17,659 nucleotides of DNA from UBA2136 sp047635695 (GTDB taxonomy: Bacteria; Pseudomonadota; Alphaproteobacteria; UBA2136): assembly GCA_047635695.1 (NCBI GenBank), contig JBLILN010000026.1, forward strand, positions 1 through 17,659. Direction: 5' to 3'. The notes under the pieces are model-generated. The model searched no databases, was not told where the DNA came from, and was given only the letters and a program-made list of their open reading frames with translations. The position numbers and the translations under genes are program-made. Of the stretch, positions 6,846 through 14,839 are shown piece by piece. Positions within the stretch are counted from its first letter, which is position 1. Each line of letters starts with the position of its first letter.

Positions 6846-8138
6846 ATGCATTTCATTCTAACGGCCTTCATCTTTCTATTTTCTATTTCAGCACAAGCTG
6901 TCGAAATTCAACAAGTTGTTTCACCAAAATTGGGTATTAAAGCCTATTTGGTTGAAAGCTCGAGCTTACCGATGGTGAACATACAGGTTGCCTTTAGAAA
7001 CGGTAGTGCTTTTGACCCTAAAGGCCAGGGCGGTTTGTCAAATTTAACATCTAGCTTGTTTGATGAAGGGGCTGCGGATAAAAATTCGAAGGCTTATACA
7101 GAATCACTTGAATCTATTGGTTCACTTTTTTCCGTAAATGCATCCTTACTGAACACCACATTTTCCATGCGTATGTTAAGTGACCATAAACAGGAATCTC
7201 TGACGTTATTACGCGACGCTATTAGAAAACCACGCTTTGATGATGATGCCTTTTTGCGTATGCAGGACGCTGTTTTAAGTGGCTTGAAATCGGCAAAGCA
7301 AAACCCTGGTCATGTGGCTGGTTTGTTGTTAAAAGAACATCTTTATGAAAATCACCCTTATGGTCGCCCAACCAGCGGTACAGAAGAAAATGTTCAAAAT
7401 TTTAAAGTCAGTGACGTGCGTTCATTCTATCAAAATAATTTCACGCGTAAAAATATGACAGTGAGTGTTGTGGGTGATATGACGAAGGACGAACTCGAAG
7501 GCTATCTTGATACTTTGTTTATTGATTTAAAGGAAGGGGATATGCGCCATAAAATCACACTTAAACCATCAAGCGTGACCCCTGCCGTTATTAGGCAATC
7601 AATGGCTGTGCCACAATCATCTGTTTATTTGGCGCATCTCGGTATTAACCGTGAAGACGCTGACTATTACGCAGCCTATGCCATGAATTATGTTTTAGGC
7701 GGCGGTGGCTTTAATTCTCGTCTAATGGCAGAAATTCGTGAAAAACGTGGGCTTGCTTATGGCGTTAGTAGCTATTTTGAAGTGCTGCCTATTCAAGGTG
7801 GTTTTATAACGTCGGTGAGCACTAAAAATAAAGACGTGCAAACCGCCATTGATCTGATTAAAAAAGAAATGAGACGCATTAAAAAACACGGTGTCACAGC
7901 TGAAGAATATGCAGGTGCTATGAGTTATTTAAAAGGTTCATTCCCGTTAAGGCTTGATTCTAGCAGTAAAATTATTGGATACTTAACCGTGATGCAAATG
8001 GAAGGTTTAGGGGTTGATTACCTTGAAAATTGGACAAAACGTATTGCTACTGTGACAAGGGAAGATATGCAACGTGTGGCAAAACGCCTGCTGCATGAAG
8101 ATGAGATGGTGACGGTTATTGTTGGCGGTGACCAATAA
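6846..8138 (+). CDS. Exported M16 family protein, non-metal (R/Y) partner subunit
   Basis: This 430-residue M16-family protein has a signal peptide cleaved after the AQA at residues 16-18. The position of the HxxEH zinc motif is degenerate: the aligned stretch is SNLTSSLFDEG, with N66, S69 and S70 in place of the His, Glu and His. It therefore cannot bind the catalytic zinc. The C-terminal half instead has the conserved SRLMAEIREKRGLAY block at 291-305, including the R and Y residues that contact substrate in M16B heterodimers. It is thus the complementary partner of the zinc subunit at 5249; each has what the other lacks. The two are separated by 247 bases, and this gene is preceded by its own TATAAT. 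The gene xseA follows after only 2 bases, so those two are cotranscribed. Periplasmic location is inferred from the signal peptide. Confidence 0.9.
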   Translation: MHFILTAFIFLFSISAQAVEIQQVVSPKLGIKAYLVESSSLPMVNIQVAFRNGSAFDPKGQGGLSNLTSSLFDEGAADKNSKAYTESLESIGSLFSVNASLLNTTFSMRMLSDHKQESLTLLRDAIRKPRFDDDAFLRMQDAVLSGLKSAKQNPGHVAGLLLKEHLYENHPYGRPTSGTEENVQNFKVSDVRSFYQNNFTRKNMTVSVVGDMTKDELEGYLDTLFIDLKEGDMRHKITLKPSSVTPAVIRQSMAVPQSSVYLAHLGINREDADYYAAYAMNYVLGGGGFNSRLMAEIREKRGLAYGVSSYFEVLPIQGGFITSVSTKNKDVQTAIDLIKKEMRRIKKHGVTAEEYAGAMSYLKGSFPLRLDSSSKIIGYLTVMQMEGLGVDYLENWTKRIATVTREDMQRVAKRLLHEDEMVTVIVGGDQ

Positions 8139-8140
8139 CC

Positions 8141-9544
8141 ATGAGTGACCTTTTCTCTTACGCCGATAAAACGCCAGAAGCTCAGGCTGAAAAAGTAAAA
8201 CCTGCCAAAGAAAATATCCTCACAGTTTCTCAGCTGTCAAATCAACTGCGTATGGCCATCGAAGGAAAATTTTCTTCTCTCGCAGTGGAAGGGGAAATCT
8301 CTGGTTTAAAAATAGCGGCTTCAGGACATGTTTATTTTGACCTAAAAGACGACGATAACCTTATAAAAGCCATTGTTTGGCGTGGTCAGGCCGAAAAGAT
8401 TAAATGCAAACTTGAAGATGGTTTACAAGTGGTTGTGCATGGTAAATTAACAACTTATGGCGCACGTAGTAATTATCAGCTTATTGTCAGTCGTATTGCA
8501 CCTGCGGGTATGGGCGCCTTGATGCAACGCTTTGAAGAAATAAAAGCCAAGCTTGCTAGTGAAGGTTTGTTCGACGCCGACTTGAAACAAAAAATACCAT
8601 TTATCCCACAAAAAATTGCTATTATTACGTCGCCAACAGGTGCCGTCTTAGATGATATGCTGCATCGTATCCGCGATAGATTCCCCTCTCATATTGTTTT
8701 ATACCCCACACTTGTACAGGGCGTGGGTGCTAAGGAACAAATTGCGGCAGGACTTGCCTATTTTAATAATTTACCTGTGGCGGAACATCCTGATGTTATT
8801 ATTGTGGCACGTGGTGGTGGCTCACTGGAAGACTTATGGGCGTTTAACGAAGAAGTTGTTGTGCGTGCCGTTGCGGCGTCTGCTATTCCTGTTATCAGTG
8901 CTGTGGGGCATGAGCCCGACACAACGCTTTGTGATTATGCAGCCGACTTACGAGCACCAACACCGACAGCCGCCGCTGAAATGGTTGTTCCTGTACGTGC
9001 CGACCTTGTTTATACCATATCCTTGTTGCGTGGCAAATTAGAACAGACGATGCTAAGCCGTATAAGCTATAGCAAAAAACATCTTAAATTAATGGTGCAA
9101 ACACTGGGTGACCCTTTAAGTTTGCTGAATCAAGCAAGGTTGAGGCTTGATGAACGCAGTGAAAGATTTATTCAGTCTTTCAGCAGTTTCACAAAGCTTA
9201 AAAAACAGCGTTTTGACGCCATACAAGGGCGTCTGTCTTTTATAACATGGCAGACTTACAAAAAAGTAAAACAAGATAAGTTACAGGCGCTGGATAAAAG
9301 GCTTACGCCATCTCTATTAAAACGCCAGCTTCATGTGGCCAGAGAAAGGCTGAATGAAAAAGAAAAACTACTCATTAGTTTTTCCCCAGAAGGGCCCTTG
9401 CGCCGCGGTTATGCTTATATTTCGTCCGTTGATGGCGCTATTATAAGACAAAAAAGTGCTTTAAAAGATGAAGATATTAAAATTCACTTTATTGATGGTG
9501 ATGTACTTGCTACCGTGAATAGTTCTGATAAAATAGAAGGTTGA
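8141..9544 (+). CDS. xseA: Exodeoxyribonuclease VII large subunit
   Basis: XseA is the catalytic subunit of ExoVII, which degrades single-stranded DNA from both ends in the cytoplasm and works with several copies of the small XseB subunit. The 467-residue length is normal. After a short polar N-terminus, residues about 26-120 match the OB-fold (LTVSQLSNQLR, VEGEISGLK, SGHVYFDLKD). The catalytic domain follows, with KIAIITSPTGAVLDDML, IIVARGGGSLEDLWAFNEE, the VGHEPDTTLCDYAADLRAPTPTAAAE block and a long helical region before the RRGYAY segment near the C-terminus. The ATG lies 2 bases after the M16 stop codon, a sign of translational coupling. No xseB is visible in this window, so the partner must be encoded elsewhere. 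Confidence 0.96.
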   Translation: MSDLFSYADKTPEAQAEKVKPAKENILTVSQLSNQLRMAIEGKFSSLAVEGEISGLKIAASGHVYFDLKDDDNLIKAIVWRGQAEKIKCKLEDGLQVVVHGKLTTYGARSNYQLIVSRIAPAGMGALMQRFEEIKAKLASEGLFDADLKQKIPFIPQKIAIITSPTGAVLDDMLHRIRDRFPSHIVLYPTLVQGVGAKEQIAAGLAYFNNLPVAEHPDVIIVARGGGSLEDLWAFNEEVVVRAVAASAIPVISAVGHEPDTTLCDYAADLRAPTPTAAAEMVVPVRADLVYTISLLRGKLEQTMLSRISYSKKHLKLMVQTLGDPLSLLNQARLRLDERSERFIQSFSSFTKLKKQRFDAIQGRLSFITWQTYKKVKQDKLQALDKRLTPSLLKRQLHVARERLNEKEKLLISFSPEGPLRRGYAYISSVDGAIIRQKSALKDEDIKIHFIDGDVLATVNSSDKIEG

Positions 9545-9576
9545 TTACTTTTTAATTAAGGTGTGGTACATTGTTT

Positions 9577-9700
9577 TTTTGCAGGATTTATGCTTGCAAA
9601 AGGGCAAGGCCTTTTGGCCAAAACTTACAATTTAGAAATTAAATGCTAGACTGTAGGGCTTAGGGAGTGACTGTATAAAAGTCACGACTACGTACGTAAG
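9577..9700 (+). ncRNA. Structured leader or small-RNA candidate
   Basis: The gap after xseA is rich in inverted repeats. TTTTGCA (9577-9583) pairs with TGCAAAA (9595-9601), while CAAAAGG (9597-9603) pairs with CCTTTTG (9610-9616). The two stems share 9597-9601 and exclude each other. A third stem, GTGACT/AGTCAC (9667-9672 with 9680-9685), precedes the terminator at 9701. A weak promoter-like pair, TTACAA then TAGACT about 16 bases on (roughly 9625-9652), could start a short RNA of about 70 bases. I match it to no known RNA family. Confidence 0.3.
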
Positions 9701-9725
9701 AGAGGGTTTTTCGCCCTCTTTTTTC
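9700..9725 (+). terminator. Rho-independent terminator
   Basis: AGAGGG (9701-9706) pairs with CCCTCT (9714-9719) around a seven-base TTTTTCG loop and runs into a T-tract up to 9724. This is a textbook intrinsic terminator on the plus strand. It ends either the M16-xseA transcript or a small RNA from this gap, and it isolates the downstream peptidase gene. Confidence 0.8.
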
Positions 9726-9769
9726 TTTGTCTCGTGGTTATTTTTTTTTGTCTGTGTAATGATGTGCTC

Positions 9770-10582
9770 ATGCGTTATATATTATCAGCTTTATTTATGT
9801 TTTTACCAACAATTGCAACTGCGGTTGAATTGGTGGGCTACCCTGTACAAGGCGGTTATTTATTGGGTAAAACTGTGCCTGGTGCTGAAGTTTCTCTTGG
9901 CGTACATCAAACAATTGCCGACCCAAAAGGTTCTTTTGTGCTGGGTATACCACGTCTGCAAGAAAAAGATTCTGTCCTTAAAATTATGCTGATGGAAGGC
10001 ATAGAAGAAAAACACCCTTTAACGATCCAGCAAAATACCTATAAAACACAAAGTATTAAAGGGATAAAGAAAAAGCATGTTACACCTAGGTCAAAAGTAG
10101 ACTTAAAGCAAATAAAATTAGATACTAAAGCCATTCATGCAGCGCGTGCCGTTGTAGAGAATTTACCCTTTGTTTATGAAGATTTTACCCACCCTGTTAG
10201 CGGTACAATTACAGGGGTTTATGGTAGCCGACGTCTTTACAATGGTGAAGAGCGTAATTGGCATAAAGGGGTCGACTTTGCTGCCCCGCGCGGCACGCCT
10301 ATAAAGGCGCCTGCATCGGGTATTGTACGTTTAGCCCTTGAAAATTCATTCTTCAATGGCAACCTTGTTATCGTCGACCATGGTTTTCAGCTGATGACAA
10401 TTTACGCCCATATGGATAGTATAACTGTCAACGTAGGTCAAGAGGTGAAGGTGGGTGAACAGCTTGGAACACTCGGTAGTACAGGGCGTTCGACAGGGCC
10501 ACATTTGCATTGGGGCCTGTATTGGCGTAATATGGCATTAGACCCAATGCTCTTATTTAATAAGAAAACTAACTTAAATTAA
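9770..10582 (+). CDS. Exported M23 family metallopeptidase (peptidoglycan hydrolase type)
   Basis: This is a LytM/M23 endopeptidase-like protein of 270 residues, predicted to act on peptidoglycan cross-bridges in the periplasm. A signal peptide covers about residues 1-18 (MRYILSALFMFLPTIATA). Residues 20-130 form a beta-rich N-terminal region with a basic linker. The M23 domain spans about 138-262. Its zinc and catalytic residues are all present: H165 and D169 in HKGVDF, H214 in YAHM, and H245 and H247 in HLHW. It therefore looks active, unlike the degenerate EnvC or NlpD types. I chose the ATG at 9770 because it begins the signal peptide. The in-frame GTG at 9734 would add 12 residues and sits just after the terminator. 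No strong ribosome binding site precedes either start. A small membrane protein gene follows 10 bases on and is probably cotranscribed. Confidence 0.9.
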   Translation: MRYILSALFMFLPTIATAVELVGYPVQGGYLLGKTVPGAEVSLGVHQTIADPKGSFVLGIPRLQEKDSVLKIMLMEGIEEKHPLTIQQNTYKTQSIKGIKKKHVTPRSKVDLKQIKLDTKAIHAARAVVENLPFVYEDFTHPVSGTITGVYGSRRLYNGEERNWHKGVDFAAPRGTPIKAPASGIVRLALENSFFNGNLVIVDHGFQLMTIYAHMDSITVNVGQEVKVGEQLGTLGSTGRSTGPHLHWGLYWRNMALDPMLLFNKKTNLN

Positions 10583-10592
10583 GGAATAATAC

Positions 10593-11006
10593 GTGTTTAG
10601 ATTGTTTATGGGCCTTGTGCACACAATACTTTTAATGGGTACATTGGCACTCACATATGAATATTACGGTAACCTTAAAGAAGGTATTGTCATTCCTCCT
10701 ATTGTCCACACCATTGTTTATTTTGGTGTCTTGGGTGTTTCTGTTATTTGGGCGCTTGCTCATGCGATGTTTGGTGCTGCCATGGGTGTTGCCGCTGGCG
10801 GTATTGTTGAAGGCATTAAAATGGGGTTAACCATTGGTGTGGGTATGAGTATTGGCCGTCTATGGCCTTATATTCTCGCCTTCAGTGTCGGTGCTTTTTT
10901 AAACCATGCCGTTATTTGGGTTGTTGTTGGATCGGCACTTTTAGGCCTTGTATGTTTAGGTGTGAATTCGATGATGAAATACATCTGGGGTAATTCACAA
11001 AGCTAA
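10593..11006 (+). CDS. Small glycine-rich multi-pass membrane protein, function unknown
   Basis: I do not recognise this 137-residue protein. It starts with GTG, supported by AAGGAA about seven bases upstream. It is almost wholly hydrophobic, with likely membrane segments near residues 4-22, 38-58, 78-100 and 104-124. The middle, about 57-90, is packed with Gly, Ala and Met (MFGAAMGVAAGG, then GLTIGVGMSIG), as in helices that pack tightly or in glycine-zipper proteins. The only notable charged residues are in short loops. It lies 10 bases after the M23 peptidase gene on the same strand, so the two are probably cotranscribed, and an envelope role is the natural guess. It converges on the LPS operon with only 22 bases between stop codons. 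Confidence 0.75.
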   Translation: MFRLFMGLVHTILLMGTLALTYEYYGNLKEGIVIPPIVHTIVYFGVLGVSVIWALAHAMFGAAMGVAAGGIVEGIKMGLTIGVGMSIGRLWPYILAFSVGAFLNHAVIWVVVGSALLGLVCLGVNSMMKYIWGNSQS

Positions 11007-11044
11007 ATAAAACGGCTCTGTTGATGTTTTAGATAGGGTTTAGC
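11002..11044. terminator. Weak AT-rich hairpin between convergent genes
   Basis: Nested complementary segments, GCTAAA (11002-11007) with TTTAGC (11039-11044) and TAAAAC (11008-11013) with GTTTTA (11026-11031), span the gap between the convergent stop codons. The fold has a seven-base bulge and little GC, so it is only a tentative shared terminator. Confidence 0.25.
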
Positions 11045-11907
11045 TTTTTAGGAAACCGCTTGTGGTGCCACAACCAAAGTTCGGGTTTTTGTCGTATTTG
11101 TTCTTCTATAATATCATTAAAGTTTTGAATGTTTGTGATGGCGTCTTGCTTGTTATCACCTGTACGTACGATGTCTAACGGTGCAGAAAATATTACGGTA
11201 AATTTACCATAGCCGCGTCTTGTACAAAAGACAGGGCAAACACCACGGTTGTACTTTAAGGCCAGGTCAGCAATGCCTGATGCTGCCGTTACTTTTTGAC
11301 CAAAAAAGGTACATTCAATACCATCACTCATTTTTTGATCATTTAAAAAAGCAGCGCTCATGTTGTCACGTACGGCTTTAATGAGGTTACGCCCGCCTGC
11401 GCGCCCTTTAGCTATCATAACGCCTGTAGACTGATGACGTAGGTTTGTAATATATTTATCCATATAGGGGTTGTTTGCACGGCGGTAAATAGCGGCTACA
11501 GGTATTTTATGGTGTCCCATGGTTTTAAGAAGTGTTTCCCAGTTACCAAAATGTGCTGTGAGTAATAAATTACTGGGTGTATTTTTCATATGCTCTAAGC
11601 CTTGAACATCAATGTACTTATTAAAGTTTTTGGCAGATAATTTATAGAGTGCAGGCATTTCAAGGATGGTTTGCATAAGGTTTTGCGTGGCAGCATATTG
11701 AATGGCGCGTACTTCTTCTATGCTTTTTTCGGGGAATGCACGGGCAATATTACGTCTGGCTGTTGTATGTGCATTAATGGGTAAGGTGGCCACAAACGCC
11801 CCTATTTTTGCCCCTATAAAGCTTGCGACAGGTAATGGTAATAAACCAAGGCCACCTAAAAATAGGCGGCCAATGCTATATTCAATGATGTGTTTAGGAT
11901 TCAACAT
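11029..11907 (-). CDS. lpxL: LpxL/HtrB-family Kdo-lipid A secondary acyltransferase
   Basis: LpxL-family inner-membrane enzymes transfer a secondary acyl chain onto Kdo-lipid A precursors. The 292-residue length is typical. A hydrophobic N-terminal segment lies near residues 14-44. The catalytic HX4E motif is clear, TAHFGNWE with H119 and E124, followed by an IYRRANNPYMDK block and the FLNDQKMSDGIECTFFGQ region. The C-terminus has the ELWLWHHKRFPK ending of this family. The start codon overlaps the 3' end of lpxK by 14 bases, indicating translational coupling. It is the last gene of the LPS operon. The sequence does not settle whether it acts like LpxL or LpxM, or which acyl chain it uses, so the symbol is by family only. 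Confidence 0.85.
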   Translation of the reverse strand: MLNPKHIIEYSIGRLFLGGLGLLPLPVASFIGAKIGAFVATLPINAHTTARRNIARAFPEKSIEEVRAIQYAATQNLMQTILEMPALYKLSAKNFNKYIDVQGLEHMKNTPSNLLLTAHFGNWETLLKTMGHHKIPVAAIYRRANNPYMDKYITNLRHQSTGVMIAKGRAGGRNLIKAVRDNMSAAFLNDQKMSDGIECTFFGQKVTAASGIADLALKYNRGVCPVFCTRRGYGKFTVIFSAPLDIVRTGDNKQDAITNIQNFNDIIEEQIRQKPELWLWHHKRFPKKLNPI

Positions 11908-12889
11908 TTTGAGCCTTTAATGTTTTAGCTTGGTTTAATTTTTTCTCTGTGAGGTCAATGATAGCCTTGGCCGATGCTTCGTCGAAGGAAGGGCGAATAA
12001 CACGCACACGCTTTTTAAAGTTTTTTGGCAGTTTTTCAGCGTCTTTAGGTGTTGTGATAAGCTGCCTACCTGCCGATTTTTGTACCAACATTTTAACGTC
12101 TTCATCGGTGTATTTATGATGGTCGCCAAATACTTTGCGCCCCGTTAGGTTTAGGTCGGCCTTAATAATGCCTTCAAAAAACTGTAAAGGGTTGCCAATG
12201 CCACAAAAAGCAAAAAGTTCACGGCCGAGTAAGGGTGCTAAATCTGTTGAGTTTGGCTGTCGATCCACATGTAAAACAGGGATGTTTAATTGAACGTCTA
12301 CGCCTTCAGCGACAACGGCAAAGTCGGCACGGGTATGGTTTTTTATAGGTTCTCTTAATGGTCCTGCAGGTATGGTAAAGCCATTGCCAAAACCTGTTTT
12401 ACCTACCACAAGAATATCAACGTCTCGTGCCAGTTTAAAATGCTGAAAGCCATCATCAAGGATAATGAGTGTTGCACCATTTTCGTATGCAAGCTTACTT
12501 GTTACACGGCGGTCGGGACCGACCCAAATTTGATTGGCCACATCCATGGTAAACAGCATTTTAGGTTCGTCGCCTACTTTTTCTGTACTGTCGTTGATGC
12601 CAACCATGTGAGACGTTTTAATTTGCCCGCCATAGCCACGTGTGAGAATAGCGACATTTTCACCTTTGCTTCTAAAGTGCTCAGCGAGAAGAGCAACGAT
12701 AGGGGTTTTACCACTGCCGCCTGTTGTAATGTTACCAACGGATATAACCGGTATATTCGGTCGTACGGCTTTACGCTCTTTGAGGTATTTATCGAGTTTA
12801 CCAAGCCCTCGGTAAATAAATGAAAGTGGTAGCAAGGAAATTGACTTGATGTTTTTTTCCTGCCAAAATGTTGGTGCCTGTTGTGGCAT
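11894..12889 (-). CDS. lpxK: Tetraacyldisaccharide 4'-kinase
   Basis: LpxK phosphorylates the 4' position of the tetraacyldisaccharide 1-phosphate to make lipid IVA, at the cytoplasmic face of the inner membrane. The 331-residue length is usual. The P-loop lies in VGNITTGGSGKTP at residues 51-63, with K61 as the nucleotide-binding Lys. The LTRGYGG block is at 82-88, VGDEPKML at 105-112 and the LDDGFQH block with its acidic pair at 144-150. FCGIGNP-type and DHHKYTDED segments follow in the C-terminal half, as expected. The ATG starts 3 bases after the waaA stop codon and the 3' end overlaps the acyltransferase gene, so it sits in the middle of one operon. Confidence 0.95.
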   Translation of the reverse strand: MPQQAPTFWQEKNIKSISLLPLSFIYRGLGKLDKYLKERKAVRPNIPVISVGNITTGGSGKTPIVALLAEHFRSKGENVAILTRGYGGQIKTSHMVGINDSTEKVGDEPKMLFTMDVANQIWVGPDRRVTSKLAYENGATLIILDDGFQHFKLARDVDILVVGKTGFGNGFTIPAGPLREPIKNHTRADFAVVAEGVDVQLNIPVLHVDRQPNSTDLAPLLGRELFAFCGIGNPLQFFEGIIKADLNLTGRKVFGDHHKYTDEDVKMLVQKSAGRQLITTPKDAEKLPKNFKKRVRVIRPSFDEASAKAIIDLTEKKLNQAKTLKAQNVES

Positions 12890-12892
12890 GAT

Positions 12893-14137
12893 CTATTTGT
12901 ACCCCTTTAATAGATTGATTATTTTTTGTGCTGTGAAGTCGGTTGCCCCACCTAGTCCATGCATGTTTTCTGCAATGCGTTTTTCAGCAACACCCCTTTG
13001 TTTATCATTTTTTAGAAAATAAACAAGATCTTTTTCAAATTCTTCAACTGTAAGTGCCTGTAAAATAATCTCACGTTCTTTGAAAAGCTTCATCATTAAC
13101 TTAAAATTAAACATGTGCGGCCCACATAAAGTTACCTTGTGGCACTTAAGGGGTTCGTAAGGGTTTTGCCCACCATGCGGAACGAAACTGCCGCCGATAA
13201 AAACAACGTCAGCCAGCTGATACCATAAACCCATTTCACCTAAAGTGTCGGCAATGTATATGTCGCTCATGGTTGCATTTTTAGAACGTAAGCTAGATGT
13301 TATATTATTTTTCTCAAGCTCATTTTGTATGTTTTGACCGCGGTTTGGGTGGCGTGGAATAATAATTGTTTGTAGGGATGGTATTTCTTTTTTTGTTTTT
13401 AAGTGAAGCGCTGCAATAAGCTGTTCTTCGCCTGCATGCGTACTGGCGGCGATAAATATTTTTTGCCCCTTGAGTGTGTTTTGCATTTCTTTAAGGGCGT
13501 TTTGGTCGAAAGGTGGGATACTGGCATCAAACTTTAAATTACCTGAAGTTTCTACAGCAATGTTTGAAAAACTTTTAAGACGTTCACTGTCCAGATCTGT
13601 CTGCATGAGCGCGAGGTTAAAACGTTCGAACAAACCTTTGGTTGCCCATTTTAATTTTTTATAGCGCTTGGCGCTTTTGTCACCAATACGACCGTTGATT
13701 ATAATAGGGTTTGGTGCTTGACGACAAAGTTCGGGCCATAGTTCAGATTCAACAAAAACACTCAGGTTGGGCTGCCAGTGCGTCATAAAACTTTTAACAC
13801 TAAAATAAAAGTCGATAGGTACATATTGATGGATGGCACCTTTAGGTAAGCGCTGTTTCATCAATTTGGCCGACGTCACTGTGCCTGTTGTTACCAAAAT
13901 ATTTAAAGATTGCTCGCTGTTAAGTAGTTTTGAGATGAGAGGCAGAATGCTAAGGCTTTCACCCACACTTGCACAATGAAACCACACCAGCTGTCCCGCA
14001 GGTCTGGCAATGTTGCTCATACCCATACGTTGTTTAAGGCATGTTTTATCTTCCTTGCCTTGTATGAGGCGTTTTAAAAACCAAAGGTCAACAAGGGGCG
14101 CGAGAATGAGCCATAATAAACGATAAAAATAAATCAT
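12893..14137 (-). CDS. waaA: 3-deoxy-D-manno-octulosonic acid (Kdo) transferase
   Basis: WaaA (KdtA) is a GT30 glycosyltransferase that adds Kdo to lipid IVA from CMP-Kdo at the inner face of the inner membrane. The protein is 414 residues, the normal length, with a hydrophobic N-terminal anchor near residues 3-20. The HCASVGE block at 54-60 carries the catalytic Glu (E60). Further family blocks are TGTVTSAKLM, VESELWPEL, INGRIGDKS, ASTHAGEE, IIIPRHPNRG and the donor-site stretch GGSFVPHGGQNPYEP. The number of Kdo residues added cannot be read from sequence. It lies 5 bases after the DUF374 acyltransferase gene and 3 bases before lpxK. Confidence 0.95.
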   Translation of the reverse strand: MIYFYRLLWLILAPLVDLWFLKRLIQGKEDKTCLKQRMGMSNIARPAGQLVWFHCASVGESLSILPLISKLLNSEQSLNILVTTGTVTSAKLMKQRLPKGAIHQYVPIDFYFSVKSFMTHWQPNLSVFVESELWPELCRQAPNPIIINGRIGDKSAKRYKKLKWATKGLFERFNLALMQTDLDSERLKSFSNIAVETSGNLKFDASIPPFDQNALKEMQNTLKGQKIFIAASTHAGEEQLIAALHLKTKKEIPSLQTIIIPRHPNRGQNIQNELEKNNITSSLRSKNATMSDIYIADTLGEMGLWYQLADVVFIGGSFVPHGGQNPYEPLKCHKVTLCGPHMFNFKLMMKLFKEREIILQALTVEEFEKDLVYFLKNDKQRGVAEKRIAENMHGLGGATDFTAQKIINLLKGYK

Positions 14138-14142
14138 GGAAT

Positions 14143-14823
14143 TTATATCGCTCCCGCTTCGCTGTCAGCATCATGCTGTAGTTGGTTCAACATTTTTTCG
14201 CACCTTATGTAAAACCCCTGGCGTTCTGTTTCGTCGGCACTGCGTGTTATATACATAGGCTCACCATAGTGGATATATATATTGCTAAATGGTTTGGGTA
14301 ACATGAAATTGTCCCAACTTTTGGCAAACTTACAAGGGGTGGCGCTAATAGAAACAGCCAGCATGGGTGCGTTTGTCATACGTGCTACTTCAGCGGCACC
14401 TGCTTGGAATTTTTCTTTTGGTCCCTTAGGACCATCGGGTGTTATAAAAACGCTAACACCTTGTTTGATGCTTTTAATCATTTCTTTAAATGCTTTGGCA
14501 CCGCCTTGGCTACTTGAACCGACAATGGTTTTAAAACCAAAGGCCGCAGCTGTATGCTTTACAATTTTGCCATCGCTGTGACCACTGATTAAGGTGCGTG
14601 CTTTCATGCCTCTTGGAAATAAAAGCGGCATCATGAGTAGCCGTCCATGCCAAATGGTGAGGACAACAGGTTGTTTTGAGCGGGCAAAGTCATGGATAAC
14701 ATTGCCATTTGTAACGTGGACTTTACAGGTTATGCGCAGCAATGAAATATAAGACATCACAAGAAAAGCAATGACCACTTGGCCAGCTTTTGTTTTAGGA
14801 ATTCTTTTAATTAATTTTTTCAT
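14143..14823 (-). CDS. DUF374 family lysophospholipid acyltransferase-like protein
   Basis: This is a DUF374 protein, an acyltransferase-superfamily member commonly found beside waaA and lpxK in alphaproteobacteria. The catalytic step has not been firmly assigned. With the start at 14823 it is 226 residues. Visible blocks are IWHGRLLMMP at 57-66, ISGHSDG at 79-85 with the H82/D84 motif, GSSSQGG at 102-108 and TPDGPKGP at 128-135. A hydrophobic stretch near 15-30 probably anchors it in the inner membrane. I chose the ATG at 14823, 16 bases after the msbA stop, because it begins a typical MKKLIKR membrane-anchored N-terminus. An ATG at 14880 would add 19 residues and overlap msbA by 41 bases. 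Its place between msbA and waaA suggests an LPS-linked acylation role. Confidence 0.87.
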   Translation of the reverse strand: MKKLIKRIPKTKAGQVVIAFLVMSYISLLRITCKVHVTNGNVIHDFARSKQPVVLTIWHGRLLMMPLLFPRGMKARTLISGHSDGKIVKHTAAAFGFKTIVGSSSQGGAKAFKEMIKSIKQGVSVFITPDGPKGPKEKFQAGAAEVARMTNAPMLAVSISATPCKFAKSWDNFMLPKPFSNIYIHYGEPMYITRSADETERQGFYIRCEKMLNQLQHDADSEAGAI

Positions 14824-14839
14824 AAAGAAGTTTAAAACC

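Noticed and set aside
8652..9041. A 129-residue frame overlapping xseA in another frame
   Set aside because: XseA motifs (GGGS block, VGHEPD block) run continuously through the same bases in the real frame.
9686..9698. The TACGTACGTA palindrome as a phage or element attachment site
   Set aside because: It is short, no integrase or second copy is visible, and the flanks are ordinary housekeeping genes.
12440..12823. A 127-residue plus-strand frame opposite lpxK
   Set aside because: It is antisense to clear LpxK motifs including the P-loop and has no family features.
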